Made by a program: the position numbers and the translations under genes. The notes beneath the pieces were generated by a model. It worked only from the letters and a program-made list of their open reading frames with translations, had not been told where the DNA came from and did not search any database. Positions 8,617 through 17,136 of a stretch of DNA of 64,000 nt are shown piece by piece. Location: the NCBI GenBank assembly GCA_937901965.1, contig CALGSW010000010.1, positions 92,782 through 156,781 on the forward strand, given 5' to 3'. Numbering within the stretch: the stretch's first letter is position 1; each line of letters opens with the position of its first letter. This stretch comes from an uncultured Bacteroidota bacterium (GTDB lineage Bacteria; Bacteroidota; Bacteroidia; Bacteroidales; UBA932).

Positions 8617-9686
8617 TTTATATAAATATGATTTAGTTTTCTTGCAATTTCATCTGGATTGAGTACAGCACAGGCAGCTCCAAGTTTAAGAGCTTCTCCG
8701 GGCATACCATAAATTAAAGCAGAGCTGATATCCTGAATAAATGTAAAAGCACCGGTGTCTTTCATGAATTTTAATCCTGATGCTCCATCTCGTCCCATCC
8801 CCGACAGAATTATACCAACAGAGTTTTCACCGTAATATTTTGCAATACTTTTAAAAAGAATATCAACAGATGGTTTGTGAAGTGAATCAATATCATTCCC
8901 GTTCAATATTGAAATAACTCCATTTTCAATAATCATGTGAGAATCGGGTGGGGGTATATAAATTTTACCGGATAAAGGCTTCTCTCCATTAATCGCTATT
9001 ACTGCTTCAATATTTGAAAAGGTATTAATCCATGTTGTAAATCCCTGTATAAAATTTTGGTCAATGTGTTGTATTAAAAGAATGGGTAACGGGAAATTTG
9101 GAGAGATTTCTGTAAGTAATGTTTTTAAAGCCTCGGGACCACCGGCAGAAGCACCTATTGCAACAATCCTGGCATTCACATTTATTTTACAGGTTTCGCC
9201 AACTGTTGTCATTGATTTTTTTAAATCAAGATTGTATGCTTTACCATTATTGCTCCTTCTTACAACCTTGACTTCTGCCATTAATTTAATTGAGTTTATG
9301 TATTTTACTGCTGATGATTCAAAAGTTTCATGACCTGGACCATGAGGTTTTGGCAGTACCATTACAGCACCTGCCTCTAGCTCACGAATGGCTGTAAGCA
9401 CATCATTATCACGATATATGCTACTAACAATTATGACAGGTGCCGGGCATAAACTCATAATTCTTTTTGTAGCTTCAATCCCATCCATTACGGGCATATT
9501 AATATCCATGCTTACTACATCCGGCTTGTGCTTCATAGCCATTTCCACTGCCTCTTTCCCATCTGTTGCCGTAGCAACTACATCAATCATTGGATCTTCA
9601 GACAGGATACCGGCGAGTAACCTTCTACCCACAGAAGAGTCGTCTGCAATTAATACCCTTATAGGTGATCTGATCTCCTTTTTCAT
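8613..9686 (-). CDS. cheB: CheB-type protein-glutamate methylesterase/deamidase
   Basis: A 357-residue chemoreceptor methylesterase. The receiver domain (about 9-130) has Asp15/Asp16 and phospho-acceptor Asp61 (VSMDINMPVMDG). The linker (about 130-170) leads to the CheB catalytic domain with Ser180 in GASAGGPEAL, His in LIQHID and Asp in GMGRDGASGL. It removes methyl groups added by the CheR encoded in the same operon and would be activated by phosphorylation from the CheA homologue. It corresponds to WspF in position. It lies 10 bp after the CheA gene and overlaps the following receiver-kinase gene by 4 bp. Confidence 0.95.
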   Translation of the reverse strand: MKKEIRSPIRVLIADDSSVGRRLLAGILSEDPMIDVVATATDGKEAVEMAMKHKPDVVSMDINMPVMDGIEATKRIMSLCPAPVIIVSSIYRDNDVLTAIRELEAGAVMVLPKPHGPGHETFESSAVKYINSIKLMAEVKVVRRSNNGKAYNLDLKKSMTTVGETCKINVNARIVAIGASAGGPEALKTLLTEISPNFPLPILLIQHIDQNFIQGFTTWINTFSNIEAVIAINGEKPLSGKIYIPPPDSHMIIENGVISILNGNDIDSLHKPSVDILFKSIAKYYGENSVGIILSGMGRDGASGLKFMKDTGAFTFIQDISSALIYGMPGEALKLGAACAVLNPDEIARKLNHIYIK

Positions 9687-9696
9687 CCCTAAAATG

Positions 9697-11826
9697 TTAA
9701 ATCAATCTTCTTATAGTATCTGTAAGGTTACTCTTCTCAAAACTTCCTTTAACTATATATGCATTTGCACCTGCATCTAACCCTCTTTGCATATCTTTAG
9801 GAGACTCAAGTGTTGTTACCAAAATTACAGGTATTTCTGAATATCTGCTATCTCCACGGATTTTAGTTGTTAGTTCAAAACCATTCATATTTGGCATCTC
9901 AATGTCCGTTACCACAGCATCATAAGTTGTTTCCTGAAGCATTTTATATGCTTCAACACCATCAACAGCAACATCTGTTTCGTAACCTGCATTTTCCACA
10001 ATACTTTTAAGCATGCTCCTTACAGTTATTGAGTCCTCAACGACCAGGATTCTCTGTTTTTGATCCAAAGTAGTTGTAATTTTGGAGGTGTCAGTGAAAC
10101 CTCCAAAATCTCCTCCGGTAGCCCCTTCAATAAGTTCATTGACGTTAACAACAGGGATCAGCACTCCATTGCCCACCATTGTAACGCCTGTAATTTTTTT
10201 TATACCTTTCAACTGTTTCCCAAGTGGTTTGATAATACCTTCAACCTCTTCAATAATTTTATCAACTTTAAAGGCCATCCTTTTATGATTAGAATTAAGA
10301 ATGAGTGCAGGTTTAAATTTTGAATCGTTTTGAACAGTTTCAGTAAGTCCCAGAGATTTACCTAAATCCATAAGTCCTACGTAATCACCGGAAATAAGTA
10401 CAGATGTCCTGTGACCTGAGTTAATTATTTCACTATCAACTACTCCAATAACTTTTTCAATAAAATTTGATGGGATAAGAAATTGCTGATTGAAACTTGT
10501 AACTAATAAACCTCTGAACGTGGCAATCGTCTGAGGTATTTTAATTATAAACTTAGTCCCTTTACCATACTCAGAGTCAACAGAAACTGTTCCGCCAAGA
10601 TTGCATATTTTCTCAGAAACAATTGCCATCCCAAGCCCTCTGCCGGAAATTTCAGTAATCATATCGCTGGATGAAACTCCAGAAGAAAATATCAGGTTCA
10701 TCTTTTCATGTGAAGAAAGAAGTTCAGCCCGCTCGTGATCAATAATACCATTCTTGATTGCAGATTTTATAACCTTATCAATTTTTATTCCTCCTCCATC
10801 ATCACAAACTGATATTGATAGTTTTGCATCAGCATCCTTTGATATTACTATTGAGATTTTGCCAGTAGTAGACTTCCCTGAGAGAGATCTCTCTTTGGGA
10901 CTCTCTATTCCATGATCTGCACAATTCCTGATTAAATGGATAAGAGGGTCTTTCAACTCCTCAAGTATACGTTTATCAATTTCATAGAAATCTCCTTTAA
11001 TCTCAACCTCAATCTCTTTTCCATTATCTCTAGTCAGGTCTCTGACAACTCTTGGAACAATATTTAAAATAGTTGAAAAAGGCAAAAGAAGTGTTGACTT
11101 TACATCAATTATTATATCATCAACCATCCTGTTTGCAACATGAATAAATCTGGTTAAATCTCCATAAAGATATTCCAGTTTATCATCTTTAATTCTGACT
11201 CTGATTTCTTCCAGCTCACTTTTATAAAAGGCTAAAGTTGTTTTAAAAGCTATGAAATCTTCACTTTGGGCCAATATTTTATTTAGTTTCTGAGATGAAA
11301 TCCTAATAGTTTCGCTTTCTGTTTCAACCTTTTTTGGGACTTCAAGGATTTGGGTATTCTCTTTTCCTGATGTTTTTTGTTTTGTTATTTGTGATTCATT
11401 TTCTTCTTTTTTTACAACTTCTTTGTGGATGAATTCAAGATTCTTGATTAATAAAGGAAGATTTGGAAGCTTTCTTTCTGTTCCGCTCTCTTTTATATTT
11501 GATAGCATAAACCGTAATGAATCTACTGATTTATGCATAACATCAAACAAAGAGTTAAAGAGACTTCCTTCACCATTCTTAAGGGAGCTCATCACGTTTT
11601 CCATAAGCATACAGATCTTTTCTGTATCAGTAAGGTTAACAGCTCTAGCAGCACCTTTTAAAGAATGGGTCTCTCTATAAACTTTTTCAAGAACTGATTT
11701 ATCCGGATTTTCACTTCCATTTTCCAGTACAATTAAACCTTCGTCAATAGAAGAAAGATGTTCTTCAGCCTCAATTTCAAAATCCTGAAGCAGTTCCCGT
11801 AAAAGCTCATCCTGGTTAATTGCCAT
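9697..11826 (-). CDS. CheA-type hybrid histidine kinase with C-terminal receiver (WspE/FrzE-like)
   Basis: A 709-residue chemosensory kinase. The order is a single Hpt/P1 domain with His54 (ETHSLKGAARA), a variable linker (about 130-175), a dimerisation segment, the CheA-type ATPase (N-box LIRNCADHGIES, G2 GRGLGMAIV), a CheW-like P5 domain (about 435-570) and a C-terminal receiver domain (about 590-709) with Asp641 (VVTDIEMPNMNG). No P2 CheY-binding domain is evident. The fused receiver is typical of WspE and FrzE, and may be a phosphate sink or an output. The operon has no free CheY. It is 5 bp from the receptor gene, consistent with tight coupling. Confidence 0.94.
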   Translation of the reverse strand: MAINQDELLRELLQDFEIEAEEHLSSIDEGLIVLENGSENPDKSVLEKVYRETHSLKGAARAVNLTDTEKICMLMENVMSSLKNGEGSLFNSLFDVMHKSVDSLRFMLSNIKESGTERKLPNLPLLIKNLEFIHKEVVKKEENESQITKQKTSGKENTQILEVPKKVETESETIRISSQKLNKILAQSEDFIAFKTTLAFYKSELEEIRVRIKDDKLEYLYGDLTRFIHVANRMVDDIIIDVKSTLLLPFSTILNIVPRVVRDLTRDNGKEIEVEIKGDFYEIDKRILEELKDPLIHLIRNCADHGIESPKERSLSGKSTTGKISIVISKDADAKLSISVCDDGGGIKIDKVIKSAIKNGIIDHERAELLSSHEKMNLIFSSGVSSSDMITEISGRGLGMAIVSEKICNLGGTVSVDSEYGKGTKFIIKIPQTIATFRGLLVTSFNQQFLIPSNFIEKVIGVVDSEIINSGHRTSVLISGDYVGLMDLGKSLGLTETVQNDSKFKPALILNSNHKRMAFKVDKIIEEVEGIIKPLGKQLKGIKKITGVTMVGNGVLIPVVNVNELIEGATGGDFGGFTDTSKITTTLDQKQRILVVEDSITVRSMLKSIVENAGYETDVAVDGVEAYKMLQETTYDAVVTDIEMPNMNGFELTTKIRGDSRYSEIPVILVTTLESPKDMQRGLDAGANAYIVKGSFEKSNLTDTIRRLI

Positions 11827-11831
11827 TTGAA

Positions 11832-13325
11832 TTATAAGTTGTATTTAATTATAATAGTCTTCAAATTTCGTCCGAGCTGATGGATTTTTTGAGCAGTGTC
11901 CTGAGTGTGATTAATTCCAACAACATTTTGTTCGCTAGCCCGTTTAATATTTTCCATCGCAGGGACAATCTGATCCATACCTGCCATTTGCTGCCTGGTA
12001 GAGGATGAAATTTGAATTGCGGCCTCAACTGCATCTTCAACATTGTCGGCTAATATATCTATAACCTCACCACTCTCTTTAACTCTCCTGATTCCCTCCT
12101 CAACACTTTTAGCCCCTTGATCTGTAACGCCAACTGTAGAATTCACCGACTTGTTAATTTCATTCAAAATTTCTTTAACTTGTTGAGTCGCTCTTTTTGA
12201 CTGGTCTGCCAACGAGCGTATCTCCTGAGCCACAATAGTGAATCCCCTTCCATGTTCCCCTGCTTTCGCTGCTTCAATTGCTGCATTCACAGCAAGTAAA
12301 TTTGACTGATCAGCAATATCCGCAACAGTAGAAGTGATTTCAGCAATTGTCCTGTTTTGCTCTGATAATTTCACAACAGTATCTGAAATGAGATGCATTT
12401 GATTATCAATATGCTGAATAGCAGATGTAAGCTTCTTTATGGAGTCTCTGCCTTTATCTGCTGAATCAGAGGCTTTTTGAGAACTCTCCATCAGAGATTG
12501 AGCTTTCTGATTTGATACATTTGCAGTCTGCCTTACCTCCTCAATTGTTGTAGTTGTTTCAGTAACAGCAGTTGCAGTCTCAGCTGCACCTGCTGAAATC
12601 TCTGTTACAGCGCTCAAAATATCAGATGATGCATTTCCCAGAATTTCTACTCCAGCTTTAATCTCGGCTGTTATTTTTCTAACTATCCTTAAAGTCCAGA
12701 TAGCAATTGCAATAACCAAGAAAACTAAAATGCTGCCTAAAACAAGTAGTTGCCATACTACAATATTTTCAGCTTTCTCGCTAAGAGCATGAGTTTTAGC
12801 CTTCATTTCTAACAAATTTAACTCAATCTGTATTGACTTTTCACGAATTCTCTCATATAAAAGATCTTGCTCCTCTGAAACAACTTTTTTTGCATCATCT
12901 GTTCTACCTTCAGATATCAGTGTCATCATGATTTTCCGATTTTCAACGTATTTTTCAACGTCAATTTTCAAATCACTCATTAAAATTTCCTGATCTGGAT
13001 ATGCATTTAACATACTATCAAGCCCGTTAGTTTTTTTCAGTATATCTATATGTTTCTGTTCAATTTTTTGCTTAAAGTCAATATTGTTAAGTTTTTCAGG
13101 ATAAAATAGAGCTTCAAGGCTTAGTGCCCTAAGTCTGTTTTCGTCTGCTCTTAAACCTGTCAATTCATATGCAAGCGTGTCAAGAAGTGAATTTTCTTTT
13201 ACAACATTGCTCATTCGTCGGTGATTTGTGTAAGAGATTATGGAGAAGAGTATTGTAGCAACAACTATTACAACAAACCCAATAATCATCTTGCCTCTGG
13301 TTCTAAGTCTTAAGAAGTTTTCCAT
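11832..13325 (-). CDS. Methyl-accepting chemotaxis protein (WspA-like position)
   Basis: A 497-residue receptor starting at ATG 13325; an upstream TTG at 13334 would overlap the CheW stop. TM1 is at about 12-32, followed by a periplasmic helical domain of about 155 residues that looks like a four-helix-bundle (4HB_MCP) sensor, and TM2 at about 190-210. Little or no HAMP domain is visible between TM2 and the coiled-coil signalling domain. The signalling hairpin contains NLLAVNAAIEAAKAGEHGRG, the conserved CheA/CheW contact tip, flanked by Glu/Gln-rich methylation-helix repeats. There is no C-terminal NWETF-type CheR tether. It is the only receptor gene in the operon, so it presumably supplies the input. 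The ligand or stimulus is unknown. Confidence 0.93.
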   Translation of the reverse strand: MENFLRLRTRGKMIIGFVVIVVATILFSIISYTNHRRMSNVVKENSLLDTLAYELTGLRADENRLRALSLEALFYPEKLNNIDFKQKIEQKHIDILKKTNGLDSMLNAYPDQEILMSDLKIDVEKYVENRKIMMTLISEGRTDDAKKVVSEEQDLLYERIREKSIQIELNLLEMKAKTHALSEKAENIVVWQLLVLGSILVFLVIAIAIWTLRIVRKITAEIKAGVEILGNASSDILSAVTEISAGAAETATAVTETTTTIEEVRQTANVSNQKAQSLMESSQKASDSADKGRDSIKKLTSAIQHIDNQMHLISDTVVKLSEQNRTIAEITSTVADIADQSNLLAVNAAIEAAKAGEHGRGFTIVAQEIRSLADQSKRATQQVKEILNEINKSVNSTVGVTDQGAKSVEEGIRRVKESGEVIDILADNVEDAVEAAIQISSSTRQQMAGMDQIVPAMENIKRASEQNVVGINHTQDTAQKIHQLGRNLKTIIIKYNL

Positions 13326-13326
13326 A

Positions 13327-13830
13327 TTATTCAATAATTATTTTTTTATTTTCAGTTAAAGCTTTCCCATTTAAAATCAATGCACCTGAATCACAAATCC
13401 CGGAGATAAACTCTTTATAAAGGCTATTGTAATTATCAGGTACATCTGAAATTGCCGATATTAATTTTTCAGAAAATCCCAGTATTTCATCCGCCACTAT
13501 TCCAAATTCAATATCACCATTTGAAATGATAATTAATTTATTTAGCTCAGAAAGTCCATATTCTTTAGATGATAAAAAACGGTTAATATTTACTGCGGAA
13601 TAAATAATCCCCCTGATATTTGCAACACCCACAACAAAGTCTGGAGTCCCCGGAATTGTAGTAAAGGAGCCAACTCTTACGACCTCTTTAATCCACTTAT
13701 TCTCTATTGCATATGTTTCTTTTACTACCCTGAATACTAAGTAATTGACGCTATCAAAATGATCTTTAATAATAATTTTTTTAGCATTCTGTTTAGCCCT
13801 GCTCTTTAATAAAATTTTATCCCTGTTCAT
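13327..13830 (-). CDS. cheW: CheW-like coupling protein (second copy)
   Basis: A 167-residue CheW-domain protein. I start it at ATG 13830 because the longer frame would begin with TTG at 13842. A basic N-terminal extension (about 1-25, rich in Lys/Arg) precedes the CheW fold (about 28-160), recognisable from YAIENKWIKEVV, GVANIRGIIYSAVNINRFL and FGIVADEILGF. Such proteins bridge receptor and CheA. The gene lies between CheR and the receptor gene, overlapping the CheR stop by 14 bp and ending 1 bp before the receptor ATG. Two CheW genes flanking a CheR-TPR gene match wspB/wspD. Confidence 0.9.
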   Translation of the reverse strand: MNRDKILLKSRAKQNAKKIIIKDHFDSVNYLVFRVVKETYAIENKWIKEVVRVGSFTTIPGTPDFVVGVANIRGIIYSAVNINRFLSSKEYGLSELNKLIIISNGDIEFGIVADEILGFSEKLISAISDVPDNYNSLYKEFISGICDSGALILNGKALTENKKIIIE

Positions 13831-15283
13831 TTTGTGGTTCAATAAGTTTAATTACCATCTGTTTTAATCGCTCCTTGTTCATACCACCGGTAACCTTGAT
13901 AATATCATCATCTTTAATTTTTTCAGTAATCTGAATTACATTTCTGTAGTGAATTGATGCAGCCCTCTTATTCCCCTCATTATTTAAAATATTACCTAGC
14001 ATAAGGTGAGAAAGCAGATGCTCGGGATTTAAGTACAAACCTTTTCTAAACATTTGTTTAGCCTCTTCAATCTCTTTCAGTTCTGTAAGAACTGTTCCAT
14101 AAAGGTAAAAAATATCGTCTGATGAAATATTCTTTGATATTAATTTATCCAACACAAAAATTGACTCCTTGTACTTTCCTGTATTTGCATAACTTCTTGC
14201 CAGGAAGCTTAATAAAGTACTGTCTTCATTACCTTTTTCAACCTCCTTTAAAGCAATATCTATACATTTTGAATATTTTCCTTCCGAATATAGTAGCTCA
14301 AGTTCACTATTTAGAAAAGATGTATCAATTACCTCTGATTTAATGAATTTTTCAACAGATTTTTGTTGTCTCGGCAGTTTTACAGAAACATGTGAATTAT
14401 GCAAAGGTTCTTTTAAAATATGGAAATTGGTTCTCTTAATATTTATGTTGCTGTTTTTTGAATAAAAAACGCCATCATCAAAGTATGACTTTGTAAAATG
14501 GCCAAAAAAAGTGTCGTTTAGCTCTACCTGACTTGTTATCAGCCATCCACCCTCGTTTAATATGTTAAAAAAGCGCTGAGATATATTCTTAATTAATTCT
14601 TGATTCAGATACATTAAAACATTCCTGCAGAAAATAACATCAAGATACTTCTCTTCTGGGTCCTCGCCAGGAAATGAATCAACAGCAAGATTCAAATATT
14701 CAAATTGTACCAGCTCTTTAACTGAATCAGAAATTTGATAATTATCCCCAATTTTTAGGAAAAATTTTTTTATATAATTTTCAGGAATTTCTCTGAACGA
14801 CCACGGAGTGTATAATCCTTTTTTAGCCTTAGCGATTACATTTGGATTTAAATCTGTTCCAACTATTTTCACACTGCCTTTTGGGATATAGGGGAACATC
14901 TCTAAAAGTATCATAGCCAGAGTATACGGTTCCTCTCCGGAGCTGCAGCCAGCACTCCATATCCTAATCACATCTCCCTTTTTCTTTTTAATAAGTTCAG
15001 GAATAATTGTTTTACAAAACATATTGATTGCAGGCTTTTCCCTGAAAAAATATGTTTCATTAACTGTAAGATGCGAAGCAAGCACTTTTCTCTCATCTGG
15101 TGTGAACTTTCCCCCAAATAGTGTTACTTTTGAGTTAAAAGAGTCAATGTCAGCATATCCAAGTGTTTGGACGGCCTCTCTTAAATGCCTTGAGAATTCC
15201 TCAACGCGGTTTGCCTGATAGGCCAGCCCCATTGATGATTCAATTAGTTTAGCCAGATTATGTATTGATCCTTCACACTTCAT
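13817..15283 (-). CDS. CheR-type receptor methyltransferase with C-terminal TPR repeats (WspC-like)
   Basis: A 488-residue SAM-dependent glutamate O-methyltransferase. The N-terminal helical CheR_N domain (about 10-70) is followed by the catalytic domain (about 75-270) with SAM motif WSAGCSSGEEPYTLAM and VIFCRNVLMY. After a linker, residues of about 320-470 form TPR repeats (LSFLARSYANTGKYKESI, FYLYGTVLTELKEIEEA, LSHLMLGNILNNEGNKRAA). The TPR tail is the hallmark of WspC- and FrzF-type enzymes and probably replaces pentapeptide tethering to the receptor. It overlaps the upstream CheW by 11 bp and the downstream CheW by 14 bp. Confidence 0.94.
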   Translation of the reverse strand: MKCEGSIHNLAKLIESSMGLAYQANRVEEFSRHLREAVQTLGYADIDSFNSKVTLFGGKFTPDERKVLASHLTVNETYFFREKPAINMFCKTIIPELIKKKKGDVIRIWSAGCSSGEEPYTLAMILLEMFPYIPKGSVKIVGTDLNPNVIAKAKKGLYTPWSFREIPENYIKKFFLKIGDNYQISDSVKELVQFEYLNLAVDSFPGEDPEEKYLDVIFCRNVLMYLNQELIKNISQRFFNILNEGGWLITSQVELNDTFFGHFTKSYFDDGVFYSKNSNINIKRTNFHILKEPLHNSHVSVKLPRQQKSVEKFIKSEVIDTSFLNSELELLYSEGKYSKCIDIALKEVEKGNEDSTLLSFLARSYANTGKYKESIFVLDKLISKNISSDDIFYLYGTVLTELKEIEEAKQMFRKGLYLNPEHLLSHLMLGNILNNEGNKRAASIHYRNVIQITEKIKDDDIIKVTGGMNKERLKQMVIKLIEPQNEQG

Positions 15284-15734
15284 TTGAATATAGGTTTCTT
15301 ACAGTCTCCTCTTCCTCCTTACTAAGTAAATTCTCAGCGTTGTAGATATAGTAAATACAATCTGATTTAGTAAAAAATTCAAGTTCACTCATTCCCGGGA
15401 GTATATCCTTGTAAAATTTAATATCAGACATATTAATTACCTCTAGACCTTCAATACAATCTGCAATTAATGCAACCTTTATACTTTTGAAGGAGATTAT
15501 TAAAAAGAAGCAAGAAGAGGTCAGATCAGTTTCAGGCAATGAAAATCTTCTTCTTAACGAAACAACCGGGATAACTTCACCATGTAAATTAATTAATCCC
15601 ATTACATTGCCTTCCGGATTGTTATATGGAATAATTTCCTGAGCAAGTATAACTCTGTTGATCATATCAACAGGGAAAGAAAACTTAAGATCAGATATGG
15701 TAATTAAAAGTACGTTAAGTTGATCTTGATTCAT
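15273..15734 (-). CDS. cheW: CheW-like coupling protein (first gene of the chemosensory operon)
   Basis: A 153-residue CheW-domain protein starting at ATG 15734 (MNQDQLNVLL). The frame is open to an ATG at 15809, which would add 25 residues and overlap the divergent gene's start codon; the shorter form matches the normal CheW length. Recognisable segments are LKFSFPVDMINRVI, GNVMGLINLHGEVIPVVSLR and VALIADCIEGLEV. It opens the seven-gene chemosensory operon (eight with patatin) and is divergent from the hemerythrin/LuxR pair. The gap between the two start codons is 73 bp, so regulatory sites for both units lie there. Confidence 0.88.
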   Translation of the reverse strand: MNQDQLNVLLITISDLKFSFPVDMINRVILAQEIIPYNNPEGNVMGLINLHGEVIPVVSLRRRFSLPETDLTSSCFFLIISFKSIKVALIADCIEGLEVINMSDIKFYKDILPGMSELEFFTKSDCIYYIYNAENLLSKEEEETVRNLYSNEV

Positions 15735-15807
15735 ATTGTTCTTAAATACATCGGTAAATATAAACAAAAGATTTGTAAACTTTTCTTTATAACTAATGTT
15801 ATAAAGC

Positions 15808-16533
15808 ATGTTAATGGATTTAAAGATGTCTGAATTTTTTACTGTTGAGAGGAAGCTCTCATCAATAGTTGAAGAGAATTTTAAAATTGTAAGAATACTT
15901 AAAAGATTTGGGATAATGCCCGGATTTGGGGAAAAGAGTGTAAAAGATGTTTGCGCTGCCTACACTATCTCTCCTCAATTATTCCTTACTATTGCAAACA
16001 TGACCACTTTTAATGACTATGTACCGGATATTGAGTATGTTAAACAACTGCCAACGCTTCAGCTTGTAAATTATCTAAAAGCATCACATAGTGAGTTTAT
16101 TATACGGGATATACCTTTAGTAGAGAATTCAATAAATGAAATTGCAGCCAGCAAAGATTTCTCAGACTCACATTCTTCTGTATTTGTGAATTTCTTTAAA
16201 GAATACAAGTCAGAACTTTTATCTCACTTTGATTATGAAGACAGGACAGTGTTCCCATATATTTCAAGCATTACTGAAGGGAAATCTTATCCAGGATACT
16301 CAATTGAGAAGTTTGAAGAAAATCATACTAATATAGAATCAAAGATCAGTGACTTAAAAAATATACTCCTTAAGTATTTTCCATCGGTCAAACCTCATCC
16401 TCAACTATATGATTTGATTGAGAAGCTCTATATTCTCCAGGCTGAATTTGAAAATCATGCAAATCTTGAAGACAGAATCCTTGTCCCTCATGTAGAGTAT
16501 CTTGAGCTAATTTCAAAATCAGAAAAGAGATGA
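15808..16533 (+). CDS. Hemerythrin-like di-iron protein related to RIC/ScdA, Cys pair missing
   Basis: A 241-residue protein in two parts. The N-terminal 65 residues resemble the ScdA_N/DUF542 helical domain (IVRILKRFGIMPGFG, VKDVCAAYTIS), but the Cys pair that normally follows the RxxxxGI segment is replaced by PGFG. The C-terminal hemerythrin domain keeps the spacing of RIC/YtfE ligands: His94, His140 with Glu144, His173, and His217 with Glu221. It should bind two irons and sense or handle O2, NO or oxidative damage. ATG alternatives exist at 15814 and 15826. It overlaps the next gene by 4 bp (ATGA), so translation is coupled to the LuxR-type regulator, suggesting a sensor-regulator pair (inference). 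Confidence 0.85.
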   Translation: MLMDLKMSEFFTVERKLSSIVEENFKIVRILKRFGIMPGFGEKSVKDVCAAYTISPQLFLTIANMTTFNDYVPDIEYVKQLPTLQLVNYLKASHSEFIIRDIPLVENSINEIAASKDFSDSHSSVFVNFFKEYKSELLSHFDYEDRTVFPYISSITEGKSYPGYSIEKFEENHTNIESKISDLKNILLKYFPSVKPHPQLYDLIEKLYILQAEFENHANLEDRILVPHVEYLELISKSEKR

Positions 16534-17123
16534 AAAAATCAATATGTTTAGCTATTGTAGATCCATCACTTTTGATTAGGGAGGGCCTTTCGAAAGTAAT
16601 TAATGATGCTTCCTCTCTTTTTTACCCTTTGTTGAAATTTGAATCTGCTGAACATTTTTTAGGTCATAACTCAAGTGAAGGATCTTTTGTTTTAATTATA
16701 AATCCAGTTTTATTACATGGCGATGCTTCTTTAATTAAAAAGATTAAAGAGAATGAATCCGATTCAAAGATTGTCGCACTAATCTCTGCATGTGTACCTC
16801 AATCTCTTTTGGCCGGTTTTGATACATCCATTAATATTTATATGTCTGGCTCTCAAATTACTCATATCCTTAGGAATATTGCTGAACCGGATGAAGATGT
16901 GAAGAATGATTCAAATTTAGAACAGTATGATCTATCTGAGAGAGAAAACGAGATTTTAGTAATGGTTGCAAAAGGAAAAACGAATAAAGAAATTGCCCAG
17001 ATGTTTAACATTTCTGTTCATACAGTCATGTCTCACAGAAAGAATATTGCAAAAAAGACCGGAATAAAAAGTATATCCGGTCTGACCGTGTATGCAATGC
17101 TTAATGGATTAATTGAGAATTAA
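16530..17123 (+). CDS. LuxR/NarL-type regulator with a pseudo-receiver domain
   Basis: A 197-residue DNA-binding protein. The N-terminal half (about 3-120) has the receiver fold pattern (CLAIVDPSLLIREGL), but the phospho-acceptor position is Asn58 (VLIINPVLL) and the Lys position reads SGSQ, so normal phosphorylation is not expected. The C-terminal helix-turn-helix (about 133-195) is standard GerE/LuxR type: LSERENEILVMVAKGKTNKE, followed by TVMSHRKNIAKKTGI. It is translationally coupled to the hemerythrin protein, which suggests control by a redox or gas signal through protein contact rather than by a kinase (inference). The divergent chemosensory operon is an obvious candidate target. Confidence 0.88.
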   Translation: MKKSICLAIVDPSLLIREGLSKVINDASSLFYPLLKFESAEHFLGHNSSEGSFVLIINPVLLHGDASLIKKIKENESDSKIVALISACVPQSLLAGFDTSINIYMSGSQITHILRNIAEPDEDVKNDSNLEQYDLSERENEILVMVAKGKTNKEIAQMFNISVHTVMSHRKNIAKKTGIKSISGLTVYAMLNGLIEN

Positions 17124-17136
17124 TTAGTCTCTAATT

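Noticed and set aside
7360..15734. Ordinary flagellar chemotaxis operon
   Set aside because: No cheY, cheD or flagellar genes, CheR carries TPRs, and CheA has a fused receiver and no P2 domain.
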